Assembly (NCBI RefSeq): GCF_900116065.1 | Contig: NZ_FOZV01000002.1 | Coordinates: 1 to 64,000 of the forward strand | Length of the DNA stretch: 64,000 nucleotides | Reading direction: 5' to 3' | Origin: Brevundimonas viscosa | GTDB taxonomy: Bacteria; Pseudomonadota; Alphaproteobacteria; Caulobacterales; Caulobacteraceae | Part shown: one piece after another, positions 38,057-44,825 of the stretch | How the letters are laid out: every line of letters starts with the position of its first letter | Position numbering within the stretch: the first letter of the stretch is position 1 | Notes under the pieces: generated by a model | What the model was told of the DNA's origin: nothing | Database searches by the model: none | What the model saw: the letters and a program-made list of their open reading frames with translations, nothing else | Made by a program: the position numbers and the translations under genes

Positions 38057-39613
38057 TCACCGGACGGCCGCGCGGTCGCCGAGAAGGACAGGCACGGTGA
38101 CGGCCATGATCCACAGATCCATCCACAGGCTCTGGCGTTCGACGTAATCGATGTCGAGTTGCACCCGGCGACGCACGTCCTGGGCGGTATGGAGCGGGCC
38201 GCGCGAGCCGTTGACCGCAGCCCAGCCGGTCATGCCCGGCTTGATCCGATGACGGTGGGCGTATTCCGCCACCAGCCGCGCGGATTCGATGTGGCCGGTC
38301 TTCATGCCGATCGCGTGCGGACGGGGCCCGACGAGGGACATCTCGCCCCGGATCACGTTGATCAACTGGGGCAGTTCATCGAGGCTGGTGGCGCGGATGA
38401 ACCGGCCGATCCGGGTCACGCGCTCGTCGTCGTGGGTGACCTGCCGGCTCGCCGTCGCGTCGGCGGCTTCGTGCCGCATCGAGCGGAACTTCCAGACCAC
38501 GATCTCTTCCTGGTTGAAGCCGTGGCGGCGCTGGCGGAACAGGACAGGACCCGGGCTGTCGAGCCGGATGGCGACGGCGATCAGGCCCATCAGCGGGGCC
38601 AGCAGCACGAGGGCGATCAGGCCGAGGACGAGATCCTGCAGCCGCTTGTTGAAGGCGCGGCGATCCGCGTCCACCGGACCCTGAACGTCGGCGAGCGGGG
38701 CCGCCGCGAGCCTGTCGAGGGCGGACGCGGTCTCCGCCGGCCCGTCGGGCTCCACCAGAAGGGTGACTTCATTGGGCAAGACCCGCAGGCGCGCGGTCAG
38801 GTCGCGCACCCGGGCCTCGGCGCGCGGGTCGATGGCCAGCACGACGCGGTCGACGTAAGGCGTCATCCGGTGAGCGAGCAGATCCTCCGCCGTCCCGAGC
38901 ACCGGCACGCCGGCCACGGCCTTCGGCGCACGGGCCAGGCGGTCGTCGAAGATCCCGAGGACGTTGAGGTCCCGACGCTGCAGAGCCTCGCGGATCAGGG
39001 CCTCGGCCCGCCGGGTGGCGCCGACCAGCACGATATTGGGCGTCAGGGCTCCGCTGGCGCGCCAGCGGCCGACCAGGTCGCTCCAGCCGGTGTGCAGGGC
39101 GTTGAGGGTGATCAGGACCAGTCCGGCCCACACCAGATAGGCGGTCCACTGGGCTTGCGAAGCGTTGAGCACGGCCGCGACGGCCATCGCGACGGCCGCG
39201 CCGGAGGCCACGATCGCCGCCACCGAGGCCAGGTGTACGGCGGTCCGCTGGCCTCGCGCGAACCGGTAGCGGCCTGTGGAGCGCATCAACCCAAGGGTCG
39301 CGGTCGTCCCGGCGGCGAAGGGCGCGACCTGCCAGATCTCGACATGCGCCAGCGGACCGGACGAGGACGCCCAGGCGACCAGCAGGGTGACGGCGACGAC
39401 GGCGAGGACGTCGAAGGCGCGAAAATAGTGGGCCGCGAGCCGTGACGCGTGGCGTTGCCGGGCGTTCAGCCAGACCTCCGGGCGGAACGGGCCGCGGCGC
39501 GACGCGTCGTCGTCGGCGGCCGCAGCGCTCGCCACCCATGCGCGCAGGCGCGCGGCGTCCGCCCCGGCGGGCGGCGCGTCGGCGACGGTGAGGCGGCTGG
39601 CGGCGTCGGTCAT
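38057..39613 (-). CDS. hfsE: Undecaprenyl-phosphate sugar-1-phosphate transferase, HfsE-like
   Basis: The 518-residue polyprenyl glycosylphosphotransferase begins repeat-unit synthesis by moving a sugar-1-phosphate to undecaprenyl phosphate. Four N-terminal membrane segments (about 70-175), a CoA-binding-like Rossmann domain (IVLVGATRRAEALI) and a C-terminal bacterial sugar transferase domain (VWKFRSMR, FIRATSLDELPQLINV, GEMSLVGPRP) are in the usual order. It is the first gene of the minus-strand series and is homologous to HfsE/PssY/PssZ. Confidence 0.87.
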   Translation of the reverse strand: MTDAASRLTVADAPPAGADAARLRAWVASAAAADDDASRRGPFRPEVWLNARQRHASRLAAHYFRAFDVLAVVAVTLLVAWASSSGPLAHVEIWQVAPFAAGTTATLGLMRSTGRYRFARGQRTAVHLASVAAIVASGAAVAMAVAAVLNASQAQWTAYLVWAGLVLITLNALHTGWSDLVGRWRASGALTPNIVLVGATRRAEALIREALQRRDLNVLGIFDDRLARAPKAVAGVPVLGTAEDLLAHRMTPYVDRVVLAIDPRAEARVRDLTARLRVLPNEVTLLVEPDGPAETASALDRLAAAPLADVQGPVDADRRAFNKRLQDLVLGLIALVLLAPLMGLIAVAIRLDSPGPVLFRQRRHGFNQEEIVVWKFRSMRHEAADATASRQVTHDDERVTRIGRFIRATSLDELPQLINVIRGEMSLVGPRPHAIGMKTGHIESARLVAEYAHRHRIKPGMTGWAAVNGSRGPLHTAQDVRRRVQLDIDYVERQSLWMDLWIMAVTVPVLLGDRAAVR

Positions 39614-39731
39614 GCGATCCCGCAGGAGGTTCGTCCCCAGCCTGCATATCCCGCCTCACTGTCGCGTTAACGCCCGGACCGCCCGAACCCGTTGCGCCGG
39701 CCCGCGCGCTCCGCTAAGCACGCCGCCTGCC

Positions 39732-39823
39732 GGAGACGTGGCCGAGTGGCTGAAGGCAACGGTTTGCTAAATCGTCGTACCCTGTAAGGGGTACCGAGGG
39801 TTCGAATCCCTCCGTCTCCGCCA
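39732..39823 (+). tRNA. tRNA-Ser (anticodon GCT)
   Basis: The acceptor GGAGACG pairs with CGTCTCC, followed by discriminator G and an encoded CCA. The anticodon stem ACGGT/ATCGT encloses the loop TTGCTAA with anticodon GCT. The long variable arm GTACCCTGTAAGGGGTAC is typical of serine tRNAs, and the T arm is GAGGG-TTCGAAT-CCCTC. It is the likely attachment site for the adjacent integrase. Confidence 0.97.
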
Positions 39824-39937
39824 GATGCCCCTCCGCAGGGGTTCGCCACAGTCCACAGACAATCCAGCCAGAGCCCTGCCAGCGGGCGTTTCCGTGCGTC
39901 AGAGTTCGCAGCGGTTCGCCGCAAGCCGACGTCCGAT

Positions 39938-39970
39938 CTTAGGGCGGAACTTAGGGCGGGCTTAGGGTGG
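39938..39970 (+). repeat. Three tandem CTTAGGGCGG repeats upstream of the integrase
   Basis: CTTAGGGCGG at 39938-39947 and 39950-39959 and CTTAGGGTGG at 39961-39970, spaced 12 and 11 nt, about one helical turn. The spacing suggests arm-type integrase sites or binding sites of a recombination directionality factor. Confidence 0.55.
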
Positions 39971-40022
39971 CGACCGATCCTGACGTTCCCCTATGTTCTA
40001 CTTCCGTTCACGGAGGCCGTAG

Positions 40023-41222
40023 GTGGCGCGAGCGATCAACAGACTGACCAGCCGGGGCGTCGCCGCCCTGCGTGAGCCGGGGCTCCATGCCGACGGCCAA
40101 GGTCTGTACGTGCGGATCGACCAGACCTGCGCCCGGCGCTGGGTGCTGATCTTCCACCTGCGGGGCAAGCGCCGGGAGATGGGCCTCGGCTCGCTCGAGG
40201 ACGTCAGCCTGGCCGAAGCGCGGGCGGCGGCCGAGGCGGCGCGGTCTTTGATCCGCGACGGGCTGGACCCCATCGAGAAGCGTAAGGCGGACGCCATCCC
40301 GCCGGTCTCGCGCCTGTTCTCCGCCGTGGCCGCGGACCTGATGGATACGCTGGAGCCGAGCTGGCGCTCACCGAAGCAGCGCGGCCAGTGGGAGGCTTCG
40401 CTCCAGCAGCATGCGCCGGCGATCTGGAAGGCTGACGTCGCGGCCGTCGACACCGAGATGGTGCTGGAGGCGCTGAAGCCGATCTGGTCGACCAAGGCCG
40501 AGACAGCGACCCGCGTGCGCTCGCGGATCGAGCGGGTGCTCGACGCGGCCAAGGTCCGGGGCCTGAGGGCAGGGGAGAACCCGGCCCGCTGGAAGGGCCA
40601 CCTGTCGGCCCTGCTCCCGAAGGCCGAGCGCAACAAGGATCACTTTGAGGCCATGCCCTACGCCGACGTCCCGGAGCTGATGAAGCTCTTGGCCACGCGG
40701 ACGAGCATCTCCTCGATGGCGTTGCGGTTCCTGATCCTGACAGCCAAGCGGTCCGGCGAGGTCCGCGGCGCCACCTGGGATGAGATCAGGGGCGATGTCT
40801 GGATCATCCCGGCCGAGCGGATGAAGGGCGGCCGGGAGCACCGGGAGCCGCTGTCGGCGCCGGCGCTGGAGGTGCTGGAACTCATCCCCGCTGAGGCCCG
40901 CCGCGGCATCATATTCGCCGGCTGGAACGGGCAACTCAGCGACATGAGCCTGTCGAAGGTCCTGCGGACCAACGGCTTCGACGGCCCGACCGTGCACGGC
41001 TTCCGGTCATCCTTCCGGGACTGGGCCGGCGACTGCACCACCTATGCCCGCGAGACCATCGAGGAGGCCCTGTCGCACCAGATCGGCGACAAGGCCGAGC
41101 GGGCCTATCGCAGGTCGACCGCGCTGGAGAAGCGCCGCGCCCTCATGGCCTCCTGGGCCGATTTCTGCACCGGCCGCCGCGGCCAGGTCATCCCCATCAG
41201 TAGAGTATCGGAGGGCGCGTGA
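40023..41222 (+). CDS. int: Tyrosine-type phage integrase (DUF4102 N-terminus)
   Basis: The 399-residue protein has an N-terminal arm-binding DUF4102 domain (LYVRIDQTCARRWVL-like segment, then MGLGSLEDVSLAEAR), a SAM-like core-binding domain and a catalytic domain with Arg (AKRSGEVRGATW), HGFRSSFRDW (His-x-x-Arg) and the Tyr nucleophile (GDKAERAYRRS). It should integrate the prophage at the adjacent tRNA-Ser. The start is a GTG at 40023. Confidence 0.93.
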   Translation: MARAINRLTSRGVAALREPGLHADGQGLYVRIDQTCARRWVLIFHLRGKRREMGLGSLEDVSLAEARAAAEAARSLIRDGLDPIEKRKADAIPPVSRLFSAVAADLMDTLEPSWRSPKQRGQWEASLQQHAPAIWKADVAAVDTEMVLEALKPIWSTKAETATRVRSRIERVLDAAKVRGLRAGENPARWKGHLSALLPKAERNKDHFEAMPYADVPELMKLLATRTSISSMALRFLILTAKRSGEVRGATWDEIRGDVWIIPAERMKGGREHREPLSAPALEVLELIPAEARRGIIFAGWNGQLSDMSLSKVLRTNGFDGPTVHGFRSSFRDWAGDCTTYARETIEEALSHQIGDKAERAYRRSTALEKRRALMASWADFCTGRRGQVIPISRVSEGA

Positions 41223-41446
41223 GCACCGCAGTTGAGACAGCTATCCCGCAGACGGACGAGGACCGCGCGGCGCTCATGGTGCGCCTCGTGAAGGAAACCC
41301 TGCACGCCGACACCGCCGAGGGCCGGGCGGGGATTGGCGCGATCCTGCGTGAGCTTCGGCACGCGGACCCTGAAGCGATCGAGCGGCTCGCGGCCGGCAT
41401 CCAGATAGCGCGGGCGGGGCTCAGGGCAGGGGCGACCACGCATTGA
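41219..41446 (+). CDS. Small phage protein, unknown
   Basis: The 75-residue acidic-to-neutral helical protein (AALMVRLVKETLHADTAEGR, then ILRELRHADPEAIERL) starts with a GTG overlapping the integrase stop (GTGA), so it is co-translated with int. A role as an excision or integration helper is possible from position only. Confidence 0.55.
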   Translation: MSTAVETAIPQTDEDRAALMVRLVKETLHADTAEGRAGIGAILRELRHADPEAIERLAAGIQIARAGLRAGATTH

Positions 41447-41449
41447 AGC

Positions 41450-41803
41450 ATGGGCGCTCGCGACCCCGACACCATCAACTCGCCGCCGCACCCCCTGACA
41501 GCCCTGACCCTCGCTGAGATGCACGCCCGACGGTGGCTCGTGCTCGCCGTCTGTCCGACCTGCGGCGCCCGGACCCACGTCGACCTCTCCGCCCTGCGCC
41601 GGCTGCTCGGCGACGCCTATGTCCTTTGGGGGCGATCGACCCGGTGCAAGTCTTGGGTGCGATGGGAGGTCGATCGCCGTTGTCCCGGCCATGTCGCCTT
41701 CTGGGCTAGCTCCAGCCTCACCGGCACGGCCGTGCCGCTTAGGATGTCCGGCGAGGTGAGGGACGCGGTCGAGCTTCGCGCACAGGCGGCGCAGCGCCGC
41801 TGA
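41450..41803 (+). CDS. Phage protein with a CxxC zinc-ribbon-like motif
   Basis: The 117-residue protein has a CPTCGARTH motif and a second pair Cys-Lys-Ser / RRCPGH further on, which could form a zinc knuckle. It starts 3 nt after the preceding ORF. Function unknown. Confidence 0.55.
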   Translation: MGARDPDTINSPPHPLTALTLAEMHARRWLVLAVCPTCGARTHVDLSALRRLLGDAYVLWGRSTRCKSWVRWEVDRRCPGHVAFWASSSLTGTAVPLRMSGEVRDAVELRAQAAQRR

Positions 41804-41924
41804 TGGGGCAGACCCTCTCGTGCGCGATCACCTGGTCCAGGCGCCGCATGTCGATGACTCGGGCGCAGGTCGGGCATCTGATCCGGTGTTCCGCCACCTT
41901 CAGCCGGGGATCTGGCGCTTCCAT
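41739..41924 (-). CDS. Possible small zinc-finger phage ORF, antisense overlap
   Basis: The 61-residue frame from the ATG at 41924 contains IRCPTCARVIDMRRLDQVI followed by HERVC, a convincing C-x2-C...H-x3-C arrangement. It overlaps the 3' end of the + strand ORF by 65 nt and has no clear SD, so it may be spurious. Confidence 0.4.
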   Translation of the reverse strand: MEAPDPRLKVAEHRIRCPTCARVIDMRRLDQVIAHERVCPISGAAPPVREARPRPSPRRTS

Positions 41925-41960
41925 GGAACGGCCAATCCGGTTCGGCGCTGAGTCGTTCCG

Positions 41961-42194
41961 ATGGCCCGTCCGCAGATCATCCGCGAAGAGCACGGCGTCG
42001 TGCTGATGTTCATCGACGCCCCGCGCGAGGCTCGCAGCGGGACCGGCGGCCCGCACTATCGCATCACCAGCAAGCGGGCGGTCCAGCCGATCGTACGGAG
42101 CGACCGGGCCGAGGCGGACGTGTGCTTCCTGCGAGAGGTCGCGGCGTCGAAGCGCGATCCGCTGGTCGAGAAGATACTCGCGGCGGGCCTGTGA
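41961..42194 (+). CDS. Small phage protein, unknown
   Basis: The 77-residue protein begins MARPQIIREEHGVVLMF and contains HYRITSKRAVQPIVRSDRAE; it is basic, without membrane segment or recognisable domain. The composition fits a real coding frame. A weak hairpin at 42203-42227 follows its stop. Confidence 0.5.
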   Translation: MARPQIIREEHGVVLMFIDAPREARSGTGGPHYRITSKRAVQPIVRSDRAEADVCFLREVAASKRDPLVEKILAAGL

Positions 42195-42326
42195 CAGCAG
42201 AACGCCCCCGGCGTGAACCGAGGGCGTCTGTCGGAACCCCTACGGTGTTCCTGTGGCTCCGCGAAGAGCCTGCGGATCAGGGGCAATGCCCCGCACCGCG
42301 CGCGCCGGCAGTATGCCAGACAGCAG

Positions 42327-42357
42327 AAAGGCCCGCCACCCCGTAGGGCAGCGGGCC
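42327..42357 (-). terminator. Terminator of the prophage late/lysis transcript
   Basis: On the minus strand GGCCCGC and GCGGGCC (42351-42357 and 42330-42336) pair, with an inner CCC/GGG extension, and are followed by TTTCT. It lies just downstream of Rz1, the last gene of the leftward late block. Confidence 0.8.
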
Positions 42358-42400
42358 TCGAACGCCTCTCGGGCGTCATGGATATGGGGTCAGGTGGGAA

Positions 42401-42706
42401 CTAGCCCGGCTCGCGCGGTCGAGGCGTCGGCGCCGGGCAGCGAAGCCCGCGCATCCCCATCTCGTCGAAGAACCGGCAGAGCCGGCCGACGGTGGCCCAG
42501 CCTTCCTCGCCCCAGGCTTCGACCGCGTTGTCGTACTGCTCCCCGGCGATCCGGGAGGTCAGGACGTCATCCGGCGGCACCGGCTTCGGCTGGACCGCCA
42601 GGTCCGCGGCAGGCGGGAAGGTCGCGCCCGGCGTCTCGCAGCTGGCGACAGCGACGGCGCAGCTCGCGATCATCAGGCAGGCCGTCAGGAAGCTCTTGCG
42701 CGGCAT
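42401..42706 (-). CDS. Outer membrane spanin (Rz1-like)
   Basis: The 101-residue lipoprotein starts at 42706 after a strong AAAGGAG site. It has a lipoprotein signal with VASC, then a Pro-rich segment, as in Rz1 o-spanins, and a longer C-terminal domain with a late Cys pair (GRLCRF, GLRCPAP). It overlaps the Rz-like gene out of frame over 140 nt, the classic Rz/Rz1 arrangement. The spanin pair fuses inner and outer membranes in the last step of lysis. Confidence 0.8.
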   Translation of the reverse strand: MPRKSFLTACLMIASCAVAVASCETPGATFPPAADLAVQPKPVPPDDVLTSRIAGEQYDNAVEAWGEEGWATVGRLCRFFDEMGMRGLRCPAPTPRPREPG

Positions 42707-42974
42707 GGTCTCTCTCCTTTTGCCGGTCACGGATGGTTAGGGTGTCGTTCAGGCGCTCGTCGGCGGCCTTCTCGCGGGCAGGGGCGGCCTTGCGCTCCAA
42801 CCGGGCTTCTCTGGCGGCCTGACGGTCTCGCTCGCCCTCAGAGGCCCGGTGAGCGCAGTAGGCGCCGAAGAGCAGGAAGGCGGCGAGGATGCCGACCACG
42901 GCCCAGCCCTGCGGCGAGAGCATCTTCGGGACGCGGCGGAGGAAGGCGAGGGCCTTGAGGGCGAGGACGATCAT
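42567..42974 (-). CDS. Inner membrane spanin (Rz-like)
   Basis: The 135-residue protein has one N-terminal membrane segment (GWAVVGILAAFLLFGAYC, about residues 23-40) and a long charged coiled-coil (residues about 45-100), typical of i-spanins. The ATG at 42974 overlaps the stop of a 37-residue membrane ORF in an ATGA. Rz1 starts inside it in another frame. Confidence 0.8.
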   Translation of the reverse strand: MIVLALKALAFLRRVPKMLSPQGWAVVGILAAFLLFGAYCAHRASEGERDRQAAREARLERKAAPAREKAADERLNDTLTIRDRQKERDHAAQELPDGLPDDRELRRRCRQLRDAGRDLPACRGPGGPAEAGAAG

Positions 42975-43084
42975 CGCGGGTTCCACAGGTTGAGCGCCCA
43001 GCACACCCCGGCGACCGCGGCGACGCAGAGGACGACCGGGACCATGGCGGCTAGGCTGAGGAAGGTGAGGCGGTGGCCGGTCAC
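42971..43084 (-). CDS. 37-residue single-span membrane protein in the lysis cassette
   Basis: A GTG at 43084 overlaps the lysozyme stop (GTGA) and the stop at 42971-42973 overlaps the Rz start (ATGA). The frame encodes a peptide with one membrane segment (MVPVVLCVAAVAGVCWALNL). Both junctions are 4-nt couplings, which strongly suggests real translation. It may be a small holin, a holin partner or a lysis-timing protein. It is too short for normal gene calls. Confidence 0.65.
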   Translation of the reverse strand: MTGHRLTFLSLAAMVPVVLCVAAVAGVCWALNLWNPR

Positions 43085-43659
43085 GACGCGTAGAGCGCGG
43101 CTTCGGCGGCCCGGCGGCGAGTGAGGCCGGCCATGACGCGCCCCCCCGCCCGGTTCCAGCGGCCGAACTGCTGGCGCGCCCCGGCGTAGTCTCCCGCCTT
43201 GTGCATCTTCAGCAGGGTCGAGCCGCGGAAGTTCGCGAGGCCGACGTTGTAGGCGAGGCTGACCATCGCATCGAACTGGCCCTGCGTCGTGGGCGACCCG
43301 TCCAGCGCGTCCAGAACCCCGGCGGCGAAGCGGTCCAGATCCATTTGGAACCGGGCGGCTGCACGCTCGCGGCTCCAGACCGTGCCGAGCTTGATCGGAC
43401 GGCCCTCCTCGTCCGTGGTGGAGCCGAAGCCAATGGTGATCGGCAGGCCGCCGGTGCCAGGGTCGACGTAGGCCTCCGAGCGGAAGCCTTCGAACGAGTG
43501 GATCAGGTCGATCCCCGCCCTGCTGACCTTCATCGCCTCACCCTCTCGGGGCAGGGCGAACATGTCCGCCAGTTCGTCGATCGCTTCGACGTGGAGCGGC
43601 ATCAGCTTGCCGCCGGGCGCGAACGGCCGGACGGCGTCGAATAGGGCCTTGCGCGACAT
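43081..43659 (-). CDS. GH24 phage lysozyme (endolysin)
   Basis: The 192-residue muramidase has the GH24 catalytic set: Glu in LIHSFEGFRSEAY, Asp in the VDPGTGG strand and Thr in ITIGFGST. A 40-residue N-terminal segment precedes it (MPLHVEAIDELADMFALP). There is no signal peptide or SAR helix, so release needs a holin. GGAGG lies 5-10 nt before the ATG. Confidence 0.9.
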   Translation of the reverse strand: MSRKALFDAVRPFAPGGKLMPLHVEAIDELADMFALPREGEAMKVSRAGIDLIHSFEGFRSEAYVDPGTGGLPITIGFGSTTDEEGRPIKLGTVWSRERAAARFQMDLDRFAAGVLDALDGSPTTQGQFDAMVSLAYNVGLANFRGSTLLKMHKAGDYAGARQQFGRWNRAGGRVMAGLTRRRAAEAALYAS

Positions 43660-43686
43660 CGCGGGCCTCCGTGCTATAGTCAGGGG

Positions 43687-43770
43687 ATGCGCCGGACCGA
43701 CCGCTTCACCATCACGCTCGTCATCATGGCGATCGGGCTGGTGGTCTGGGCTATTCAGCGGCTCGGGTAG
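43687..43770 (+). CDS. Possible 27-residue membrane peptide
   Basis: The frame MRRTDRFTITLVIMAIGLVV with a seven-residue tail encodes a single hydrophobic helix with a basic N-terminus. It lies on the strand opposite to the lysis genes, in the gap between lysozyme and holin-like gene, with a TATAGT 7 nt upstream and no good -35. It resembles type I toxin or small phage membrane peptides, but evidence is thin. Confidence 0.3.
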   Translation: MRRTDRFTITLVIMAIGLVVWAIQRLG

Positions 43771-44083
43771 GGACCGGCTCGTCGGGGCGGTTCACCACCT
43801 CAACCGGCTGGGGCTGGCGGCGATCGACGCCGGAGCGCGCGATTTCGACGTCCGCCTCGGCCGCGACTTCAGCCTTGCGGGTCCGCGACTGCTCCCACGC
43901 CTTCGCGGTGTAGAGGGCCGCGGTTCCGGCCCATGCGGCGCCGATGTAAACCGCGCCCTCGCTCAACGAGGCCGTGCGAAACGGGATTGTCACGGTCGCC
44001 ACTGCGGAAGACCAGCCCGCGAGGTGCAGGGTCGAGGGTCGGGCGATCTCCCCGATGAAGGTGGCAAGGCGGTCGAGGTTCAT
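43751..44083 (-). CDS. Holin-like small membrane protein
   Basis: The 110-residue protein has two hydrophobic stretches (LHLAGWSSAVATVTIPF, and VYIGAAWAGTAALYTAKAW) and a charged C-terminal tail. Its place between a coiled-coil membrane protein and the lysozyme suggests a holin. It overlaps the upstream gene by 4 nt. Confidence 0.55.
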   Translation of the reverse strand: MNLDRLATFIGEIARPSTLHLAGWSSAVATVTIPFRTASLSEGAVYIGAAWAGTAALYTAKAWEQSRTRKAEVAAEADVEIARSGVDRRQPQPVEVVNRPDEPVPTRAAE

Positions 44084-44547
44084 GCCCTGCCCTCCGTCCG
44101 GGTCATGGACGCCATGACCTGCTGCTGCTGCCTGATCTGGCCGTTGAGCATCTCGACCTTCTCCAGCGCCTTCCGCGCGTCCTCGCGGGCCTCATCCCGT
44201 TCATGGCGGGTCCGTTCCAGCTCGGCGGTCAGCCTGGCCGCCTCGGCTTCCGCCGCCTCAACCCGCTGATGAGCATGGGCGAGGGCCGCCGTGATCCGCG
44301 CAACGTCCGCCTGAAGCCGCTCGATCTCCTCCCGGAGCCCGCTCGTCACCTCGGTAAACGCCGAGGCCGTGGCCGTGATGACCGCGGCCTCTCCGGTGGC
44401 GTGATCCTTGGCGGCCACGGCGTCCGCGTTCCGGCGGGAAGGCCGCTCGACTATCGCCTTCAGCACGGCCCCCAGCCCCAGGGCGCCCAACAGGCTGGCT
44501 ATCCCCTGCCACGAGGCGAGCGGGGTGATCGGGTCGCCTGCGGACAT
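44080..44547 (-). CDS. Phage membrane protein with long coiled coil
   Basis: The 155-residue protein from the ATG at 44547 (TAGGAG upstream) has one short hydrophobic helix (about residues 14-34, GIASLLGALGLGAVLKAI) followed by a helical coiled coil over residues about 60-145 (EEIERLQADVARITAALAHA and on). It may be a holin/antiholin partner or a lysis regulator. Longer starts upstream are low-complexity and less likely. Confidence 0.6.
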   Translation of the reverse strand: MSAGDPITPLASWQGIASLLGALGLGAVLKAIVERPSRRNADAVAAKDHATGEAAVITATASAFTEVTSGLREEIERLQADVARITAALAHAHQRVEAAEAEAARLTAELERTRHERDEAREDARKALEKVEMLNGQIRQQQQVMASMTRTEGRA

Positions 44548-44690
44548 GGCGGCTCCTAGAGCTGGGGTGGTCGGCGGATTTCCGGTAGAGGTTGGCCCGT
44601 CACGCGTGATGCGGGCCGTCACTGGCTCGGGGCCGGGGGAGGTGTTCGCTGCACCTTCCCCGGCTGCGTTCTGTCGTGTAGGCCACGACA

Positions 44691-44825
44691 ATGGACAGGA
44701 ACGAAGCGCCCCTGTGGTATGTCGTCGCTTTCGTGGCGGCTTGGTGCGCCGTGATTATCGGCGGAACCTGCCTCGGGATGCGGCAGTCAACCGCTTCGGC
44801 GGCCGAACAGATCAGTACGGAGTGA
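44691..44825 (+). CDS. Possible 44-residue single-span membrane protein
   Basis: The frame begins MDRNEAPLWYVVAFVAAWCA and contains one membrane helix then a short polar tail. It lies on the + strand just after a perfect inverted repeat GTCGTG-N5-CACGAC (44673-44689), and overlaps the 3' end of the EpsG-like gene by 14 nt. No strong SD. It may be a small moron gene; confidence is limited. Confidence 0.4.
   Translation: MDRNEAPLWYVVAFVAAWCAVIIGGTCLGMRQSTASAAEQISTE

Noticed and set aside
39667..39924. Minus-strand ORF reading GGDGGIRTLGTPYRVRRF across the tRNA
   Set aside because: It is the antisense of tRNA-Ser; this reading is a well-known false gene call over serine tRNAs.
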